A stretch of 64,000 bases of DNA from Poriferisodalis sp965231925. Its GTDB lineage: Bacteria > Actinomycetota > Acidimicrobiia > Acidimicrobiales > Poriferisodalaceae. The position numbers were made by a program, and so were the translations under genes. This document shows positions 60,009-64,000 of the stretch, one piece after another; position 1 is the stretch's first letter; the number at the start of each line of letters is the position of its first letter. The stretch covers positions 4,092,001 to 4,156,000 of the forward strand of contig OZ246894.1 of NCBI GenBank assembly GCA_965231925.1. The letters are read 5' to 3'. The notes under the pieces were generated by a model, which saw only the letters and a program-made list of their open reading frames with translations, was not told the DNA's origin and did not search any database.

Positions 60009-60770
60009 GTGATCAGCGCCGACCTCACCGGCAAGCGGAGCATCGTCAGCGGCGGGGCCAGCGGCATCGGCCTGGGCGTCACCCGCACGTTCGCCAACAA
60101 CGGCAGCACTGTGGCCATCGCCGACCTGGCCGGCGACCGGCTCAGCGCCACGGTGCGAGCGCTGACCGACGAAGGGCTCGACGTGTTTGCCGCACCCTGC
60201 GATCTGCGCGACAACGACTCCGTCGCGGCCATGGTGGAGTCGGCCGCCGAACGTATGGGCGGCATCGACTACCTGCTCAACATCGCCGGCCATCCCGTCA
60301 CGCTCCAGACGATTCCCGCGAGCGACCTCGAGTCTCAGACCGAGCAACTGTGGGCTGAGGCGCTGTCCATCAACCTGCTGTCGGCGTTCCGAACTGCCAA
60401 GGCCGCGGCGCCCTACCTGAAGGAATCCTGCGGCGCCATCGTGAACACGGCGTCGATGTCGGGCTGGCGCGGCGGCGGCTCCAGCTCGCCCTACAGCGTC
60501 GCCAAGGGCGGCCTCATCACGCTCACCAAGGAACTGGCACGCGGCCTGGCCCCCGAAGTGCGGGTGAACGCCATCTCCCCCAGCTACGTGCACCCAGATT
60601 CCACCAACTTCCCGATCCGCTGGGAGACGGTCTTCGAGGACTCCGAGTCGCTGCCGCTGGGCCGCCCCGGCACTGCCGCCGAGTACGCCGACGCCTGCCT
60701 GTTCCTGTGCGCCGGCGCCAGCTACATCACCGGCCAGACGATCCACGTCGACGGCGGTTGGAGCGCCTGA
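60009..60770 (+). CDS. Short-chain dehydrogenase/reductase
   Basis: 253 residues from a GTG at 60009 with GAGAGGGG upstream. GGASGIG is the cofactor loop, NIAG the fourth motif, Ser in VNTASMSG and YSVAK are catalytic, and ITGQTIHVDGGWS ends the fold. It follows the dioxygenase by 34 bases and is likely in one operon with it, so it may oxidise the hydroxylated product. Substrate unknown. Confidence 0.9.
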   Translation: MISADLTGKRSIVSGGASGIGLGVTRTFANNGSTVAIADLAGDRLSATVRALTDEGLDVFAAPCDLRDNDSVAAMVESAAERMGGIDYLLNIAGHPVTLQTIPASDLESQTEQLWAEALSINLLSAFRTAKAAAPYLKESCGAIVNTASMSGWRGGGSSSPYSVAKGGLITLTKELARGLAPEVRVNAISPSYVHPDSTNFPIRWETVFEDSESLPLGRPGTAAEYADACLFLCAGASYITGQTIHVDGGWSA

Positions 60771-60813
60771 GCAGCGGCCCGCCACGCGGTGTCCGGCGCA
60801 CCGCCGGGGCTGT

Positions 60814-62157
60814 TCAGCAGCGGACGGCGGCCGCCCGCTGCTCGTGCTGCGGTCGTCGCGTTGCCCGCCGCACCCCGGTGTAGGTGAAGAAGGTGACCGC
60901 CACCAGCGCGATGCCGAACAGCGCGTTCGCATAGTTCACGCCGCGGTACTGGAACGTCTCGTACAGGGCGCCCGCGCTGAGCCCCGCCAGCGCACCCGCG
61001 CCGAGCATTGCGAAGTCGCCCACGCCCTGCACCGACACTCGCTGATGAAGCGGGTACAGCTCCACCAGCAAGCTCGACGCAGCGACCACGCCGAAACACC
61101 ATCCCAGCCCGATCAGGAAATTGCCCATGAACACGCCGAGGACGCCCTCGGGCGGTGTCACCGCCGCCCACCACGCACCCCACGTGCACAGTCCTCCCGC
61201 GACATACAGCATCGGGTACTTGCCGACCGAGTCGGTGAGGCGGCCCACGAGGGGCGACAGGAGATACATGCCCAGGATGTGGAATCCCATCATGTGACCG
61301 ATGACGTTCTGGGACTGCTCCCCCGCGTTCATATGCAGCGGGGTGAGCGCCATGACGCCCACCATCGTCACCTGAGAGACGATCATGGCGAACACGGCGA
61401 GACGTGCCTGGCTCTGCTGCATGATCAGCGAGATCGCCTGACGCACGGTCGGCCGCGCCTCGGCCTTGTGGGTGCCGTTGGCGACCCCTTCGGCTGCGAG
61501 CTCGTTGGCCATGTGCAGCGGGTCGGGACGAAGGAAGACCTCCACGATGGCCGCAGCGAGCAGGAACATCACGCCGGCGAACACGTACGAGCCTGTCTTG
61601 TCGGGCAAGCCGATCGAGACGCCGACTTCGCTCGCATAGCCCGACACCACAGAGCCGGTGTAGGACCCGAACGTGGTTGCCCACACGATCATGCTGATGG
61701 TGCTGGCGCGGCGGTTCTCCTGCGCCAAGTCCGACGCTGCGTAGCGGGTCGCCAAGTTGGCGGCGTTGCCGGCGCCGGCGCCGAACACGCCCAGGCACAG
61801 CAGCGGGTAGCTGAGCAGGATCGCCCCCAGCACTGCCAGCGTGGCGCCCCCCGCACCGACGAGGTACCCGAACCGCAGGCCTGACCGGCGGCCGTACTTG
61901 TTCATCAGCTTCGACATCGGAGCGGCGACCGCGGCCGAGCCGATGGACAGGCTGCTCGCCGCGATCGTCGCCAGCGTGGAGGAGCCGGTGATGTCCTCGG
62001 CCAGCAGAGCGCTCACGATGTACGTGGCGACCAGTCCGAAGCCCCCGGCGGCCTGGCTGGCGATGAGCACGAAGATGGTGCGCTTTTGGATGCGCTCCTG
62101 ATCCGCTCGGGTGTACGCGGAGGCGCGCTCCACTGCGAACACCGTGTCCCCCGACAT
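60814..62157 (-). CDS. MFS-type transporter
   Basis: 447 residues from the ATG at 62157. About 12 hydrophobic segments. The first loop carries MNKYGRRSGLRFG, which resembles the MFS loop motif DRxGRR; the second half has the equivalent PLVGRLTDSVGK. The centre has a hydrophilic loop (about 210-245). Could export or import a small molecule handled by the surrounding catabolic genes. Convergent with the SDR. Confidence 0.88.
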   Translation of the reverse strand: MSGDTVFAVERASAYTRADQERIQKRTIFVLIASQAAGGFGLVATYIVSALLAEDITGSSTLATIAASSLSIGSAAVAAPMSKLMNKYGRRSGLRFGYLVGAGGATLAVLGAILLSYPLLCLGVFGAGAGNAANLATRYAASDLAQENRRASTISMIVWATTFGSYTGSVVSGYASEVGVSIGLPDKTGSYVFAGVMFLLAAAIVEVFLRPDPLHMANELAAEGVANGTHKAEARPTVRQAISLIMQQSQARLAVFAMIVSQVTMVGVMALTPLHMNAGEQSQNVIGHMMGFHILGMYLLSPLVGRLTDSVGKYPMLYVAGGLCTWGAWWAAVTPPEGVLGVFMGNFLIGLGWCFGVVAASSLLVELYPLHQRVSVQGVGDFAMLGAGALAGLSAGALYETFQYRGVNYANALFGIALVAVTFFTYTGVRRATRRPQHEQRAAAVRC

Positions 62158-62264
62158 CGCAACAGCTTGGCCCACAAAGACGCTGCGTGCACGACTGCGC
62201 GGAACGCCGGGCACGCAGTCTGATCAGGCCGGCCGGCCCCGGGGCACCCGCTGCACGTCTTGCG

Positions 62265-62270
62265 TACAGT
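62265..62270 (+). promoter_or_regulatory. -10 element of leaderless promoter for LLM oxidoreductase
   Basis: TACAGT ends 7 bases before the ATG at 62278, the same hexamer as for vapB copy 2. Confidence 0.5.
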
Positions 62271-62277
62271 CCCGCAG

Positions 62278-63156
62278 ATGCACGTCGGCATCACACCCAT
62301 CAACTCGACCGCCTACCTCGATCCCGGGTACCTGCGGTCGTTCTCCCAGCAGCTCGAGGAACTCGGGTACGAGTCGGTCTGGACGTTCGAGCACGTCATC
62401 GTGCCGTACGACTACGAGAGCCGCTACCCCTATAACCCCAGCGGCAAGCTGGGCCTCCCCACCGACGCAGGCTTCACCGACCCGTTCATTGCCCTGACGT
62501 TCGTCGCCGGGGCAACGCAGCGGCTCCGGCTCGGCACCGGCGTCAACATCGTCACCCAAGCCAATGCGCTCTACTTCGCCAAGCAAGCGTCATCGCTCGA
62601 CCACCTGTCGGGCGGGCGGCTCGAGCTGGGCATCGGCGTTGGCTGGCTGGAAGAGGAGTTCGACGCGCTCGGCGTGCCCTTCGACCGGCGAGGCGCTCGG
62701 GCAGACGAGTACATCGACGCCATGACCGCCGCCTGGTCCGGCGAGGATGTGGACTTCCAGGGCGAGTTCCTGAACTGGACCGGGTTCTCGATGCTGCCGA
62801 CGCCTGCGCAGCGGCCCCGCATGCCGTTGCTCATCGGCGGCACGACACCGCCTGCCATCCGCCGCCTGGTGGCCCGGGGCGACGGCTGGTATGTGATCCA
62901 CAAGGACCTCGACGACTTCAAGCGCCTGGTCGGCGAGATGCACGCCGAGTGCGACCGCCAGGGCCGCGATCCCGCCGAGCTGGCGCTGACCGCCTACTGG
63001 AACTACCACCGCGAGGGGCTCGAAGCGCTCGAGATCTACCGCGACCACGGCGTGGAGCGGTTGTTGGTCAACACCGCTGCGCTGCGCATGGGCAGGCCTG
63101 AAGACGCCGTCGCGCAGTTTGCCGACGAAGCCCTGCCTGCCTGCGCCGAGGGGTAG
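62278..63156 (+). CDS. LLM-class F420-dependent-type oxidoreductase
   Basis: 292 residues from the ATG at 62278. Luciferase-like TIM barrel: ELGYESVWTFEHVIVP, RLRLGTGVNIV and HLSGGRLELGIGVGWLEEEFDALGVPF are diagnostic of the TIGR03619-type F420-dependent group. PLLIGGTTPPAIRRLVARGDGW follows. Expected cofactor F420 or FMN. Divergent from the MFS transporter. Substrate unknown. Confidence 0.88.
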   Translation: MHVGITPINSTAYLDPGYLRSFSQQLEELGYESVWTFEHVIVPYDYESRYPYNPSGKLGLPTDAGFTDPFIALTFVAGATQRLRLGTGVNIVTQANALYFAKQASSLDHLSGGRLELGIGVGWLEEEFDALGVPFDRRGARADEYIDAMTAAWSGEDVDFQGEFLNWTGFSMLPTPAQRPRMPLLIGGTTPPAIRRLVARGDGWYVIHKDLDDFKRLVGEMHAECDRQGRDPAELALTAYWNYHREGLEALEIYRDHGVERLLVNTAALRMGRPEDAVAQFADEALPACAEG

Positions 63157-63192
63157 CGGAGCTGGGCCGGCTGCCGCTGCGCCAACAGTGCT

Positions 63193-63735
63193 TCAGCCGT
63201 CGCCGATGGAGATGCGGATGCTGCCCGCCGGGTGCAGCGAGCAGTAGCTGTTGAACGCTGCCGCTTCGCCGAAGGAGTGCTCGGAGGTTTGGCCCGGCCC
63301 GACTTCGAAGGGGCCAATGGTGTGCTTCGCCGCGTCTCGGTTCACGATGACGAGCACGTCGCGCAGCTTGAAGTCCAGCTCGTCGGGAATGATCTCGACG
63401 TCCTCGCCGGCTGCGAGGCGCCCCGCGGTGCCGGGCGGGATGTCGATGGTATGGGTCTGCGCACTGGGCTGATCGACCAGACGCGACACCGTCACGGGGA
63501 CAGCCGCGATCAGCAAGCCGCCCAGCAAATACAGCAGCAGTGTGCGCTGGTTCGGCCAGCCGGCATCTCGACGGCGACGCTGCGACGCCTCGGCTGCTGG
63601 GTGGTCCATGACCTCAGAAAAGGCGTGCCCGCCGATGGCCGCGCTCTCGCGTGCGGGTCGCCCGTCCTGTCCTGAGGGGTCCTCGCTCCCGGGGCTCACG
63701 CGCCCATCCTCGCAGGCGCGCTCATCCTGCGACAC
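63193..63735 (-). CDS. Membrane-anchored cupredoxin-like protein
   Basis: 180 residues from a GTG at 63735. Cytosolic N-terminus of about 65 residues rich in charged residues, one TM helix (about 67-85), then an extracytoplasmic domain (about 95-180) of cupredoxin type: VLVIVNRDAAKHTIGPFEVGPGQ, then FNSYCSLHPAGSIRI. His, Cys and His are placed as type 1 copper ligands. The axial Met is not evident. Possibly an electron carrier or copper-binding protein. Its start lies 3 bases after the stop of the upstream gene, so the two are probably one operon. Confidence 0.8.
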   Translation of the reverse strand: MSQDERACEDGRVSPGSEDPSGQDGRPARESAAIGGHAFSEVMDHPAAEASQRRRRDAGWPNQRTLLLYLLGGLLIAAVPVTVSRLVDQPSAQTHTIDIPPGTAGRLAAGEDVEIIPDELDFKLRDVLVIVNRDAAKHTIGPFEVGPGQTSEHSFGEAAAFNSYCSLHPAGSIRISIGDG

Positions 63736-63738
63736 CGC

Positions 63739-64000
63739 TCAGTCGTCGGACCAGGTGCGTGCGTCCAGATCGTCCCGGTCGAAGTAGCTGCGCACAGCGG
63801 TGCGAGAACTGTCGCTCTTGCCCATGTAACCGACGGCGACGTGGTCGAGGTGGTTGATGGCCCGGCCCAGCGGCATCGCCTGTGCGTTGATCGACGCCTT
63901 CGACGACGTCACGGGCACCGGCGGCTGGTTCACGATCACCGCGGCGAGGCGCTCCGCAGCGGGCACCAATTCGTCGTCATCGGCCACCGTCTCGGTGAAG
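63739..64000 (-). CDS. C-terminus of an enoyl-CoA-hydratase-like protein, 5' end beyond window
   Basis: Open frame entering from the right edge and ending at 63739. The visible 86 residues (TETVADDDELVPAAERLAA, INQPP-like VNQPPVPVTSSKASIN, LDHVAVGYMGKSDSSRTAVR, FDRDD) follow the pattern of the crotonase C-terminal helices, where a VVPDDEL segment precedes the helical tail. The active-site part is outside the window. Probably co-transcribed with the cupredoxin-like gene. Confidence 0.6.
   Translation of the reverse strand, partial: FTETVADDDELVPAAERLAAVIVNQPPVPVTSSKASINAQAMPLGRAINHLDHVAVGYMGKSDSSRTAVRSYFDRDDLDARTWSDD

Overview
High-GC actinobacterial DNA. Acidimicrobiia is my best guess, from gene content alone: luciferase-like flavin oxidoreductases, a DtxR/IdeR-type regulator with an IdeR-like box, a GLUG-repeat surface protein, and many genes whose start codon lies 6-8 bases after a TANNNT -10 element (apparently leaderless mRNAs). 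No rRNA, tRNA, CRISPR array, integrase or transposase gene was recognised. One 5'-truncated and one 3'-truncated gene run off the two ends.

Layout. 1-7.3 kb: GLUG-repeat surface protein (cut at the left edge), a lone molybdopterin-binding xanthine-dehydrogenase-family subunit, an SDR without the usual catalytic Tyr/Lys, a lipoprotein and a secreted trypsin-like protease. 7.3-10.4 kb: iron/metal block with a DtxR-type regulator, a broken tandem copy of its DNA-binding half, an orphan DUF2384-like protein, and a Bfd-like ferredoxin followed by bacterioferritin under a likely IdeR box. 10.5-22.3 kb: ordinary metabolism (DUF3179 lipoprotein, polytopic membrane protein, Baeyer-Villiger monooxygenase, enoyl-CoA hydratase, 5'-truncated MttB-like gene, LLM oxidoreductase, SnoaL-like and SRPBCC proteins), interrupted by a regulator/nucleotidyltransferase pair resembling AbiE-type systems.

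22.3-54.7 kb is a dense defence and toxin-antitoxin island. In order: HigBA with an ImmA/IrrE-fused antitoxin; a CD-NTase-like protein fused to an E2/UBC-like domain and coupled to a one-TM partner (CBASS-like); a coupled pair of unknown proteins; an AT-richer insert with an MNT-type nucleotidyltransferase coupled to a PP2A-like phosphatase, facing a DUF4062-TPR protein; a type I restriction-modification locus (metallopeptidase, hsdR, hsdS, hsdM); a Zn-ribbon protein diverging from an XRE-ImmA protein; a RAMA/PD-(D/E)XK nuclease coupled to DarT and DarG; another XRE-ImmA protein; tandem, partly degraded vapBC modules; two paralogous unknown proteins ending in a WWWCHD block, each beside a vapBC module; a DUF4143 ATPase; and one intact vapBC pair.

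Two copies of a 99-bp non-coding element with imperfect terminal inverted repeats and perfect 5-bp target duplications (CTAAG, CTTAG) lie in the island. One has inserted in hsdR and cut off its last 42 codons, which can still be read on the far side.

54.7-64 kb returns to catabolism: FAD-dependent amine/amino-acid oxidase, VOC protein, two SDRs, a mandelate-racemase/muconate-lactonizing-type enzyme, a gamma-butyrobetaine-hydroxylase-like dioxygenase, an MFS transporter, an LLM oxidoreductase, a cupredoxin-like membrane protein and the C-terminus of an enoyl-CoA-hydratase-like protein at the right edge.
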